A DNA stretch of 11,994 bases from NCBI GenBank assembly GCA_046729895.1, contig JBKPHP010000194.1, positions 1-11,994 of the forward strand. The letters are read 5' to 3'. A program made the position numbers and the translations under genes. The first letter of the stretch is position 1, and the number at the start of each line of letters is the position of its first letter. Source of the stretch: DASXBA01 sp046729895 (lineage in GTDB: Bacteria > Actinomycetota > Thermoleophilia > Solirubrobacterales > Thermoleophilaceae). Of the stretch, positions 6,191-11,994 are shown piece after piece. Under the pieces are notes generated by a model. The model did no database searches, had not been told where the DNA came from, and saw only the letters and a list, made by a program, of their open reading frames with translations.

Positions 6191-6949
6191 ATGACATCCG
6201 CTCTAGAAATCGTGTTCACCGGCGTCATCGGCGCCGCGGTGGGCGGCTTCCTAGGCGTGGTGGCCTGGCGGCTGCCGCGCCGGGAGTCGCTGGCCGGCAC
6301 CCGACCCCGCTGTCCCAAGTGCGGCATCCAGGCAGGCGCTTGCGACAACGTGCCGGTGGTCTCCTGGCTCGTCGTGCGGGGCCGCTGCCGGAATTGCGGC
6401 GCGAGTACTCCGATCCGCCAGCCGTTGATGGAGCTCGTGACGGCGGGGGCCTTCGCGGGGATCGTGGCGACCCGTGGGTTCGACCAAGACCTGCTGCTCG
6501 AGCTCCCATTCGCTGCCGTGCTGATCGCCGTGGCGGCGATTGACCTCGAGCACCGCATCGTGCCCAACCGGATCGTGGTTCCGGCCGCGGTGTGGGCGCT
6601 GGCGGCCGGGGCGCTGCTGGAGCGGTCCGATCTCCCCGAGCTGTTGATCGGGGGCGCGGCTGCGTTCCTGGGTCTCCTTCTGGCGGCCCTGGCGTACCCC
6701 GCCGGGATGGGAATGGGCGACGTCAAGCTCGCCGGGGTGATGGGGCTCTACCTCGGCGCCTCCGTCGCGCCCGCGCTGCTGGTGGCCTTCGCGGCCGGGG
6801 CCCTCGCGGGTCTCGTGATCATCGTGCGAGAGGGGGCGGGGGGCCGCAAGCGTGGCGTCCCGTTCGCTCCCTACATGGCGCTGGGCGGGCTTGTGGCGGT
6901 GATGGCCGGGTCGCCGCTCATCGACCTCTACTCCGAACACCTCTCGTAG
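6191..6949 (+). CDS. pilD: Prepilin peptidase (A24 family, PilD type)
   Basis: This membrane aspartic protease cleaves the leader of type IV prepilins or pilin-like secretion proteins at the cytoplasmic face; PilD forms also N-methylate the new N terminus. The 252-residue product has an N-terminal membrane helix (about 4-26) and then the two-CxxC domain: Cys41/Cys44 (CPKC) and Cys66/Cys69 (CRNC), with DNVPVVSWLVVRGRC between them. The catalytic aspartates are Asp118 (AAIDLEHRIVPN) and Asp177 (GMGMGDVKL). Several more hydrophobic segments follow. Cys51 is an extra cysteine between the pairs. I place the start at ATG 6191. The frame stays open to 6101, but those 30 upstream codons are polar and would precede the first helix unnaturally. 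No Shine-Dalgarno is visible. No pilin or pilus assembly gene is in the window; the gene sits here as Rv2551c does in M. tuberculosis, so the position may be ancestral rather than functional. Confidence 0.93.
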   Translation: MTSALEIVFTGVIGAAVGGFLGVVAWRLPRRESLAGTRPRCPKCGIQAGACDNVPVVSWLVVRGRCRNCGASTPIRQPLMELVTAGAFAGIVATRGFDQDLLLELPFAAVLIAVAAIDLEHRIVPNRIVVPAAVWALAAGALLERSDLPELLIGGAAAFLGLLLAALAYPAGMGMGDVKLAGVMGLYLGASVAPALLVAFAAGALAGLVIIVREGAGGRKRGVPFAPYMALGGLVAVMAGSPLIDLYSEHLS

Positions 6950-6985
6950 CGCGGTCCAGCGCCCTCCACCGCTCATGCCCCCGAG

Positions 6986-6991
6986 TAGGGT
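6986..6991 (+). promoter_or_regulatory. -10 box TAGGGT of a likely leaderless aroC promoter
   Basis: TAGGGT fits TANNNT and ends 9 bases before GTG 7001, in the 51-base gap after the prepilin peptidase gene. No -35 match or Shine-Dalgarno is seen. If this box is used, the transcript begins near 6998-7001, so the earlier in-frame GTG at 6992, directly after the box, could not be translated. This decides the aroC start in favour of 7001. Confidence 0.42.
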
Positions 6992-7000
6992 GTGGGCGCA

Positions 7001-8164
7001 GTGTCGCTCCGCTTCACAACGGCCGGCGAGTCCCACGGTCCGGGGCTCACGGCGATAGTCGAGGGCCTCCCGGCCGGGCTCGAGCTCCACCCGGAGCACA
7101 TCGACGTGGACCTCGCTCGGCGACAGCTGGGGCACGGCCGCGGGGGCCGCATGAAGATCGAGAGCGACCGGGCCGAGGTCTACGCGGGGATCCGGCACGG
7201 GCGCACGCTCGGCAGCCCAGTGGCGCTGCGAATCGTCAACCGCGACTTCGCCAACTGGGAGGAGCGGATGAGCCCCTGGCCGGTGGACGGCGGGGTGGAG
7301 GAGGTCCACCTGCCCCGTCCCGGGCACGCCGACCTGGCCGGCGCGCTCAAGTTCGGCCACACCGACGTCCGGAACGTCCTCGAGCGCGCCAGCGCACGCG
7401 AGACCGCCGCCCGCGTGGCGGCCGGAGGACTCGCCAAGGCCTTGTTGCGGGAGGTGGGTGCCCAGGTACGCAGCCATGTGCTCCGGATCGGCAGCGTCGA
7501 GGCGACCACGGCCGAGGAGCCGGCGGTGGAGGACTTCGAAGGCGTAGATGAGTCGCCGGTTCGCTGCCTGGACGCCGCGGCTAGCGACGCGATGGTGGCC
7601 GAGATCGACGCGGCCCGAAAGGCCAACGAGTCGCTCGGCGGCGTGTTCGAGGTGAGGGCCTTCGGCCTCGTGCCGGGGCTTGGCTCGCACCTGTCCTGGT
7701 CGGAGCGCCTCGACGGCAGGCTCGCGCAGGCGATCATGTCGATCCAGGCGATGAAGGGGGTCTCGATCGGGGACGCGTTCGGCGTCGCCGGCGAGGTGGG
7801 GTCGCGGGCGCACGACGAGATCTTCTGGTCTGAGGAGCGCGGCTTCCACCGCGAGACCAATCGGTCCGGCGGCCTGGAGGGCGGCATGACAACGGGGGAG
7901 CAGCTCGTCGTGCGAGGCGCCATGAAGCCGCTCCCTACGCTCACCCAGCCGCTCCGCTCGGTGGACATCCAGACCAAGGAGCCGGCCCAGGCGCTGCGCG
8001 AGCGGACCGACTCCTGCACGGTTCCCGCCGCGGGCGTCGTTGGTGAGGCCATGGTGGCGCTGGTGCTGGCTGCCGCCTACCTCGAGAAGCTCGGGGGGGA
8101 CCACATCGACGACGTGAGGGCCGCTCTCGAGGCCTACGAGGAGCGGATCGGGTGGAGGCGCTGA
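7001..8164 (+). CDS. aroC: Chorismate synthase
   Basis: AroC converts 5-enolpyruvylshikimate 3-phosphate to chorismate using reduced FMN, the last step of the shikimate pathway. The 387-residue product shows the family signatures: TTAGESHGPGL at the N terminus with catalytic His12, GRGGRMKIESD, KFGHTDVRN with the second catalytic His120, ASARETAARVAAGG, GMTTGEQLVVRGAMKPLPT, and RTDSCTVPAAGVVGEAM with the conserved Asp337. Length and motif spacing are normal. GTG 7001 gives the usual very short N terminus (SLRFTTAGESHG) and lies 9 bases after TAGGGT. An in-frame GTG at 6992 would add three residues and is less likely. The gene begins the second coupled run. Its last 13 bases overlap the fused aroK-aroB gene, and its 3' end carries that gene's ribosome binding site. 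Confidence 0.97.
   Translation: MSLRFTTAGESHGPGLTAIVEGLPAGLELHPEHIDVDLARRQLGHGRGGRMKIESDRAEVYAGIRHGRTLGSPVALRIVNRDFANWEERMSPWPVDGGVEEVHLPRPGHADLAGALKFGHTDVRNVLERASARETAARVAAGGLAKALLREVGAQVRSHVLRIGSVEATTAEEPAVEDFEGVDESPVRCLDAAASDAMVAEIDAARKANESLGGVFEVRAFGLVPGLGSHLSWSERLDGRLAQAIMSIQAMKGVSIGDAFGVAGEVGSRAHDEIFWSEERGFHRETNRSGGLEGGMTTGEQLVVRGAMKPLPTLTQPLRSVDIQTKEPAQALRERTDSCTVPAAGVVGEAMVALVLAAAYLEKLGGDHIDDVRAALEAYEERIGWRR
8138..8143 (+). promoter_or_regulatory. Shine-Dalgarno GAGGAG for the aroK-aroB fusion, inside aroC
   Basis: GAGGAG ends 8 bases before GTG 8152, an ideal spacing. It supports this GTG start even though it overlaps aroC by 13 bases. The alaS, ruvX, mltG, aroE and aroC starts lack such a site. 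Confidence 0.75.
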
Positions 8165-9711
8165 GGCAGGGCGAGAGGCCGTTGTCGGAGCTCGCCCGGG
8201 GCGGGGCGCTGGTCTTCGTCGGGTTCATGGGCGCGGGCAAGTCGAGCGCGGCGCGGACCGTGGCCGCCGAGCTGGGCGTCCAGGCGCTCGACTCCGACCG
8301 CGAGCTCGAGCGCGAGCTCGGCGAGCCGCTCGAGGTCTTCTTCGACCGCGAGGGGGAGACCGCCTTCCGCGCGCGAGAGCGGGAGCTCGTCTTGAAGCTG
8401 CTCGATCGGCGGGCGTCGCCCGTCGTCGCTCTCGGCGGCGGTGCCGTGGGCTCGGAGGCGGTCAGGCAGGCGCTCGGCGAGCACACGGTCGTGCATCTGG
8501 AGGTCGAGCCGGACGCAGCCTGGCGGCGGGCCTCGGCGACCGGACGCCCCCTGGCACGCGAGCGCGATCGCTTCGATCAGCTCCACCGGGACCGGAGCGC
8601 CCTCTACGAGGCGGTCGCCGATGCGGTCGTGCCGCCCTGCGAGCGCGATGTTCCCCGCCGCGCATTGCCAGCGCTGCTGGCGCTAGGCGAGGCGCCCGCG
8701 GGCACCCGGCTGGTGTGGGCGTCGGCGGCCTCCGGCGACTACCCCGTCTTCCTCGGACGTGGGCTGATCGCATCGGGCTTCTTCCATCCCCCCGTCGGCC
8801 GCCGGTTCGTTGTGACCGACGAGCGCGTGGACCGCCGCCACCGCATGGCCTGCGAGTCGCGCATCGTCCTGGTGCCCGGCGAGGAGCACAAGACGATCCA
8901 CGGCGCCGAGCTCGTCCTGCGGCAGCTGGCACAGGCCGGGGCCGAACGGCGGGATCTGCTGGTGGCGGTTGGCGGGGGTGTGGTCGGCGATCTCGCAGGA
9001 TTTTGCGCGGCCGTCTTCCAGCGCGGCATGCGTCACGTGCAGGTGCCCACCACGGTGGTCGCCCAGGTGGACTCCGCCTACGGCGGCAAGACGGGAGTGG
9101 ACCTGCCGGAGGGCAAGAACTACGCGGGCGCGTACCACCAGCCTGCGAGCGTCCTGTGCGACCCGGCGGCGCTCGACACCCTCCCACCGGAGGAGGGAGC
9201 CGCCGGATACGCCGAGGTGGTGAAGAGCGCGCTGATCGCGGGCGGCCCTTTGTGGGCGCGCGTGCGGCAGGGCGATGCCGTGGACGTCCAGGTGATTCAG
9301 GGCTGTCTTAGGACCAAGCTCGCCGTGGTCGCGGAGGACGAGCGCGACGAGGGACGTCGGCAGGTCCTCAACCTCGGCCACACCGTCGGGCACGCAATCG
9401 AGGCGGCGACCGGCTACTCGCGCTATCGGCACGGCGAGGCCGTGGGCATCGGGTTGCTCGTGGCGCTGCGCCTGTCGGGTCGCGAGCCGCTTCAGAGCGA
9501 GGTCGCCGGCCTGCTGGAGTCACGCGGCCTGCCGCTTTCCTTCGCGGGCGTCTCCGTCGACGACGTGCTCGCGCTGGTGGAGCGCGACAAGAAGCGCGTC
9601 GGCGGGCGAGTGCCGTTCGTCCTGGTCGAGGCGCCCGGGCAGGTGACGTACGGCCATGAGATCGCGCCCGGGGAGCTGAGGGCGGCCCTCGAGGAGGTCC
9701 ACGCAGGGTGA
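8152..9711 (+). CDS. aroKB: Bifunctional shikimate kinase / 3-dehydroquinate synthase (AroK-AroB fusion)
   Basis: One 519-residue polypeptide holds two cytoplasmic shikimate-pathway enzymes. Residues about 17-175 are shikimate kinase: Walker A GFMGAGKSS (24-32), shikimate-binding DSD (47-49) and FR (72-73), GGG (95-97), and the lid RPLARERDRF followed by HRDRSALYE. Residues about 185-519 are dehydroquinate synthase: the NAD-site segment VGGGVVGDLAGF (273-284), VPTTVVAQVDSAYGGKTGVD, and metal ligands Glu355 (YAEVVK), His410 (NLGHTVGH) and His427 (RHGEAVGIG), with the terminal ERDKKRVGGRVPFVL. The joint is only about 10-15 residues (ALGEAPAGTRLVW), with no stop or frameshift. The part between VVTDERV and VPGEEHK is somewhat shorter than in usual AroB proteins. 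The two activities are not consecutive steps: AroB makes dehydroquinate and AroK phosphorylates shikimate. Similar AroKB fusions are known, for example in Thermotoga. The gene overlaps aroQ by 4 bases (GTGA). Confidence 0.96.
   Translation: MEALRQGERPLSELARGGALVFVGFMGAGKSSAARTVAAELGVQALDSDRELERELGEPLEVFFDREGETAFRARERELVLKLLDRRASPVVALGGGAVGSEAVRQALGEHTVVHLEVEPDAAWRRASATGRPLARERDRFDQLHRDRSALYEAVADAVVPPCERDVPRRALPALLALGEAPAGTRLVWASAASGDYPVFLGRGLIASGFFHPPVGRRFVVTDERVDRRHRMACESRIVLVPGEEHKTIHGAELVLRQLAQAGAERRDLLVAVGGGVVGDLAGFCAAVFQRGMRHVQVPTTVVAQVDSAYGGKTGVDLPEGKNYAGAYHQPASVLCDPAALDTLPPEEGAAGYAEVVKSALIAGGPLWARVRQGDAVDVQVIQGCLRTKLAVVAEDERDEGRRQVLNLGHTVGHAIEAATGYSRYRHGEAVGIGLLVALRLSGREPLQSEVAGLLESRGLPLSFAGVSVDDVLALVERDKKRVGGRVPFVLVEAPGQVTYGHEIAPGELRAALEEVHAG
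9691..9698 (+). promoter_or_regulatory. Shine-Dalgarno GAGGAGGT for aroQ
   Basis: GAGGAGGT, nearly a full anti-Shine-Dalgarno match, ends 9 bases before GTG 9708. It fixes that codon as the aroQ start rather than the later in-frame GTG at 9720. It lies within the last codons of aroKB. Confidence 0.78.
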
Positions 9712-10151
9712 GGAATCGCGTGGACGTGATGCACGGGGTCAACTTCGACGTGCTCGAGCGGCGACCGGGCAGCTACTACGGCGGCCTCAAGCTCACCGAG
9801 CTCGAGGTGCGCATCAAGCGCTTCGCCGGCGAGCTCGGCTTCGAATCCCACTTCTCGCAGACGAATCACGAGGGAGAGTTCTGCGAGCTGCTGCACAGGG
9901 CGGCCACGAGCGCCGACGGCCTGATACTCAACCCCGGTGCCTGGACGCACTACTCATGGGCAATCCGCGATGCGCTGGAGGTGGCGGGGCTTCCGGCGGT
10001 GGAGGTGCACCTGTCCGAGGTCGACAACCGCGAGGATTGGCGCAGCGTCTCGGTGATAAGGGACCTCTGCATCGGTCGCGTGCAGGGCAAGGGCGTCGAC
10101 GGCTACCGCGACGCGCTCGAGATCCTGCGCGGAGAGCTCGGCGATGGCTGA
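9708..10151 (+). CDS. aroQ: Type II 3-dehydroquinate dehydratase
   Basis: AroQ removes water from 3-dehydroquinate to give 3-dehydroshikimate; type II enzymes are small and usually dodecameric. The 147-residue product aligns without gaps over the active site of the M. tuberculosis enzyme. The expected residues are Asn12, Arg19, Tyr24, Asn75 (NPGAWTH), His81, His101 (EVHLS), Arg108 and Arg112 (NREDWR). QTNHEGEF is also intact. The N-terminal signature differs from the usual NGPNLNLLG, reading HGVNFDVLE, and the segment after Arg112 is SVSVIRD instead of the common RHHSY type. Catalytic residues are kept, so activity is expected. The start is GTG 9708, with a strong Shine-Dalgarno and a GTGA overlap with the aroKB stop. 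It overlaps pepQ by 8 bases. It lies directly after aroB, whose product is its substrate source. Confidence 0.95.
   Translation: MRNRVDVMHGVNFDVLERRPGSYYGGLKLTELEVRIKRFAGELGFESHFSQTNHEGEFCELLHRAATSADGLILNPGAWTHYSWAIRDALEVAGLPAVEVHLSEVDNREDWRSVSVIRDLCIGRVQGKGVDGYRDALEILRGELGDG
10131..10134 (+). promoter_or_regulatory. Shine-Dalgarno GGAG for pepQ
   Basis: GGAG (within GGAGAG) ends 9 bases before ATG 10144, inside the aroQ 3' end. It supports the 8-base overlapping start of pepQ. Confidence 0.55.
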
Positions 10152-11217
10152 GGCAACCCTGACCGCTCGCGCCGACGGGGTGGTGGACCTGCTCGTGGAG
10201 CGCGAGCTCGACTGCCTGCTCGTGACGAACCTCGTCAACGTCCGCTATCTGACCGGCTTCACGGGCACGAACGGGGCCTGCGTGGTCAGCCGGGACCAGC
10301 GCCAGTTCGTGACCGACTTCCGTTACGTCGAGCAGGCCCAGGAGCAGGTGCGCGGCTTCGAGCTCGTGAAGGGCGAGCGCGATCTGCTCGGCGACATCGC
10401 GAGGCGGCTGCACGGCCGCACCGGGTTCGATGACGCCCACGTGAGCGTGCGTGCACACCGCAAGCTGCTGGAGGCCGTGGACGAGGGGGTCGAGCTGATC
10501 GAGGCGGCCGGCGCCGTGGAACGGCTGCGCGAGGTGAAGGACAAGGAGGAGCTGCGAGCAATCGCGAACGCGGCGGAGCTTGCCGACGAGGTCTACGAGC
10601 TCCTGCGGGAGCGAGGAATGGCAGGACGCACGGAGCGAGACGTCGCGCGGGTGCTCGAGGGAGAGCTGCGGGCGCGCGGCGCCGAGCCCGCCTTCCCCAC
10701 GATCGTCGCGTCGGGGGCGCACGGAGCCCTGCCGCACGCCGTGCCGCGTGACGCGGAGATCGAGCCCGGGACCCTCGTCATTGTCGACATGGGAGCCCGG
10801 CTCGACGGCTACTGCTCCGATTGCACGCGCACCTTCGCCACCCGCCCGCTCGATGGGCGCGCGGCCGAGCTCTACGAGCTGGTCCGCTCGGCCCAGGAGA
10901 CCGCGCTCGGCGCCGTTCGCGCGGGAGCGGGCTGCGCCGAGGTGGACGCCGCGGCCCGTGATCTGATCGACGCTGCCGGCGAGGGCGAGCGTTTTGGACA
11001 TGGTGTCGGCCACGGCGTGGGCCTCGAGGTGCACGAGGCCCCGCGGCTCGCGAAGACCGCCGAAGGGGAGCTCAGGGCGGGCAACGTCGTGACGGTGGAG
11101 CCGGGCGTCTACCTGCCCGGCGAGCTGGGCGTGCGCATCGAGGACCTCGTCGCGGTCACCGACGACGGTGCGGCCGTCATGACGAGCTTCCCGAAAGAGC
11201 TCATCGTCCTGGACTGA
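10144..11217 (+). CDS. pepQ: M24-family Xaa-Pro peptidase (aminopeptidase P / prolidase-like)
   Basis: This cytoplasmic dinuclear-metal peptidase releases residues from peptides that contain proline. The 357-residue product has the N-terminal creatinase-like domain (about 10-125, with NVRYLTGFTGTNG) and a C-terminal pita-bread domain (from about 133). All five metal ligands are visible: Asp215 (VIVDMG), Asp226 (GYCSDCTRT), His290 (GHGVGHGVG), Glu319 (VTVEPGVY) and Glu333 (VRIEDL). His198 (LPHAVP) and His297 (LEVHE) match conserved substrate-site histidines. Prolidase and aminopeptidase P activities cannot be separated by sequence alone; the symbol follows the actinobacterial gene at this location (Rv2535c). 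ATG 10144 overlaps aroQ by 8 bases and has a GGAG site. In other actinobacteria efp, for the polyproline-stall factor EF-P, follows pepQ; here a TauE/SafE gene comes directly after it. Confidence 0.93.
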   Translation: MAEATLTARADGVVDLLVERELDCLLVTNLVNVRYLTGFTGTNGACVVSRDQRQFVTDFRYVEQAQEQVRGFELVKGERDLLGDIARRLHGRTGFDDAHVSVRAHRKLLEAVDEGVELIEAAGAVERLREVKDKEELRAIANAAELADEVYELLRERGMAGRTERDVARVLEGELRARGAEPAFPTIVASGAHGALPHAVPRDAEIEPGTLVIVDMGARLDGYCSDCTRTFATRPLDGRAAELYELVRSAQETALGAVRAGAGCAEVDAAARDLIDAAGEGERFGHGVGHGVGLEVHEAPRLAKTAEGELRAGNVVTVEPGVYLPGELGVRIEDLVAVTDDGAAVMTSFPKELIVLD

Positions 11218-11960
11218 TGGCGCTGGCGGCCGCGGCCGCGCTCCTCGGGGCCGCCGTCCAGTCGGCGACCGGGTTCGGCTTCGCGCTCATCCTCAGCCCG
11301 GCCCTGCTTGCCGCGCTGGAACCGTACGAGGCCGTGACCGCGTTGCTTGCCCTGGGGCTCGCGCTCAACGTCCTCGTGCTGTTCGAACGCGGCCGGCCCG
11401 GGCCCGTGCGCTGGCGTGAGCTCGGGCCGGTGCTGGCGGCTGCGGTACCCGGTCTCGCGCTGGGCGCGGCCGCGCTGGCGCTCCTCTCGAAGCCCACGCT
11501 TCAGGTCTTCGTGGGTCTGATCGTGCTGGCCGCGGCATTCGTGCAGCTGCGCGGCCGACTGGCTGGAAACCCGGCCGGCGGGTCCCGCAGGCGATCCTCG
11601 GGGGCGGCTGCCGGGCTGGCAAGTGGGGCGCTCACCACGTCGATCAGCATCAGCGGCCCGCCGCTCGTGCTCTGGCTAGAGGGGCGCGGAGTGGCGCCCG
11701 CCGAGCTCCGGGCGACGCTCGCCGCCTGCTTCCTGGCGCTCAACCTGGCCGGCTGCGCGGTGCTGGTCCCGCTGGCGGGACTCGACCGGGTCGCTCCGCC
11801 CTCCGTCCTGCTTCTGCTGCTGGCGGCGGTCGTGGCTGGGCACCTCGCGGGAGCCAGGGCCTTCCAGCGGCTCGACCCGCGCACCTTCTCGCTGGCGGTC
11901 CTGGTGCTGGTGGCGCTCACCGGGGCGGCGAGCGTGCTCGCCGGGTTGCTGGCGCTGTAG
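11217..11960 (+). CDS. TauE/SafE-family membrane protein, putative anion (sulfite/sulfonate-type) exporter
   Basis: The 247-residue protein is almost wholly hydrophobic, with about eight predicted membrane segments (near 3-32, 39-56, 69-90, 94-112, 128-154, 165-188, 195-213 and 222-246). It shows the two internal repeats typical of TauE/SafE (DUF81): GAAVQSATGFGFAL (11-24) at the N terminus and GLASGALTTSISISGPP (133-149) at the start of the second half. Family members are linked to export of sulfite, sulfoacetate or related anions, but substrates are mostly unknown and none can be assigned here. A basic loop (about 111-127) separates the halves, probably cytoplasmic. The ATG overlaps the pepQ stop by one base (TGATG), which points to translational coupling. 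No Shine-Dalgarno lies at normal spacing. No sulfur-metabolism gene is nearby. Confidence 0.85.
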   Translation: MALAAAAALLGAAVQSATGFGFALILSPALLAALEPYEAVTALLALGLALNVLVLFERGRPGPVRWRELGPVLAAAVPGLALGAAALALLSKPTLQVFVGLIVLAAAFVQLRGRLAGNPAGGSRRRSSGAAAGLASGALTTSISISGPPLVLWLEGRGVAPAELRATLAACFLALNLAGCAVLVPLAGLDRVAPPSVLLLLLAAVVAGHLAGARAFQRLDPRTFSLAVLVLVALTGAASVLAGLLAL

Positions 11961-11994
11961 GGCCGGTGGACCGTCCTCGCTAGTCGCCCCGGTG
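11961..11994 (+). other. Window end: possible promoter and start of the next gene
   Basis: After the TauE/SafE stop the sequence has TAGTCG (11981-11986), then five bases, then GTG as the last three bases (11992-11994). The layout resembles the leaderless alaS start (TAGACTCCCTCGCG-ATG), although the last hexamer base is G rather than T. The next gene may start here. In M. tuberculosis efp follows pepQ, so efp is one candidate. No coding sequence is visible to support this. Confidence 0.25.

Noticed and set aside
6951..6972. GCGGT/ACCGC inverted repeat after the prepilin peptidase gene
   Set aside because: The stem is only 5 bp with a 12-base loop and no T-run, which is not distinguishable from chance in this base composition.
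6251..8104. Minus-strand open frame of 617 codons opposite the prepilin peptidase gene and aroC
   Set aside because: It has shadow composition (His, Arg, Gly, Leu) and no motifs, and it runs across the gap between two clear plus-strand genes.
8296..8335. Near-repeat of GAGCTCGAGCGC / GAGCTCGGCGAG in aroKB
   Set aside because: It comes from coding a Glu/Leu-rich helix with a restricted GC-rich codon set.

Overview
The window is a GC-rich (roughly 70%), densely packed housekeeping segment from an actinobacterium. The gene order alaS-ruvX-mltG-aroE-prepilin peptidase-aroC-aroK-aroB-aroQ-pepQ matches the block known from Mycobacterium tuberculosis (Rv2555c to Rv2535c, ending in pepQ, efp, nusB). 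The fused aroK-aroB gene, the divergence of several proteins from mycobacterial versions, and TAG-type -10 boxes placed right before start codons suggest a deep branch, most likely Thermoleophilia (Solirubrobacterales or a relative). That placement is an inference and cannot be proven from this window.

Layout. Bases 1-473 hold the 3' end of an oligopeptide/dipeptide ABC transporter ATPase, followed at once by a hairpin. A compact run, alaS-ruvX-mltG-aroE (555-5546), comes next; each junction is a 4-base overlap (ATGA, GTGA, TTGA), so this is very probably one translationally coupled operon. It ends in a 128-base convergent spacer with two hairpins. A small minus-strand gene (5675-6106) for a membrane-anchored beta-rich protein interrupts the block. 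It is divergent from a prepilin peptidase gene (6191-6949). A second coupled run then follows: aroC, a fused aroK-aroB gene, aroQ, pepQ and a TauE/SafE-type membrane protein (7001-11960), with overlaps of 13, 4, 8 and 1 bases.

How the genes work together. Five shikimate-pathway activities are encoded here: dehydroquinate synthase and shikimate kinase (one polypeptide), type II dehydroquinase, shikimate dehydrogenase and chorismate synthase. Only DAHP synthase and EPSP synthase are missing for the route to chorismate. The other genes serve alanine tRNA charging (alaS), 16S rRNA processing (ruvX), peptidoglycan strand termination (mltG), proline-peptide turnover (pepQ), pilin-like protein maturation and possibly anion export.

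I found no CRISPR array, tRNA, rRNA, insertion sequence, phage gene or defence system. No gene-free stretch exceeds 128 bases. I see no undescribed system. The most useful observations are the fused AroK-AroB enzyme, the uncharacterised minus-strand gene, the hairpin pair in the convergent spacer, and a recurring leaderless-promoter pattern that fixes the start of aroC.
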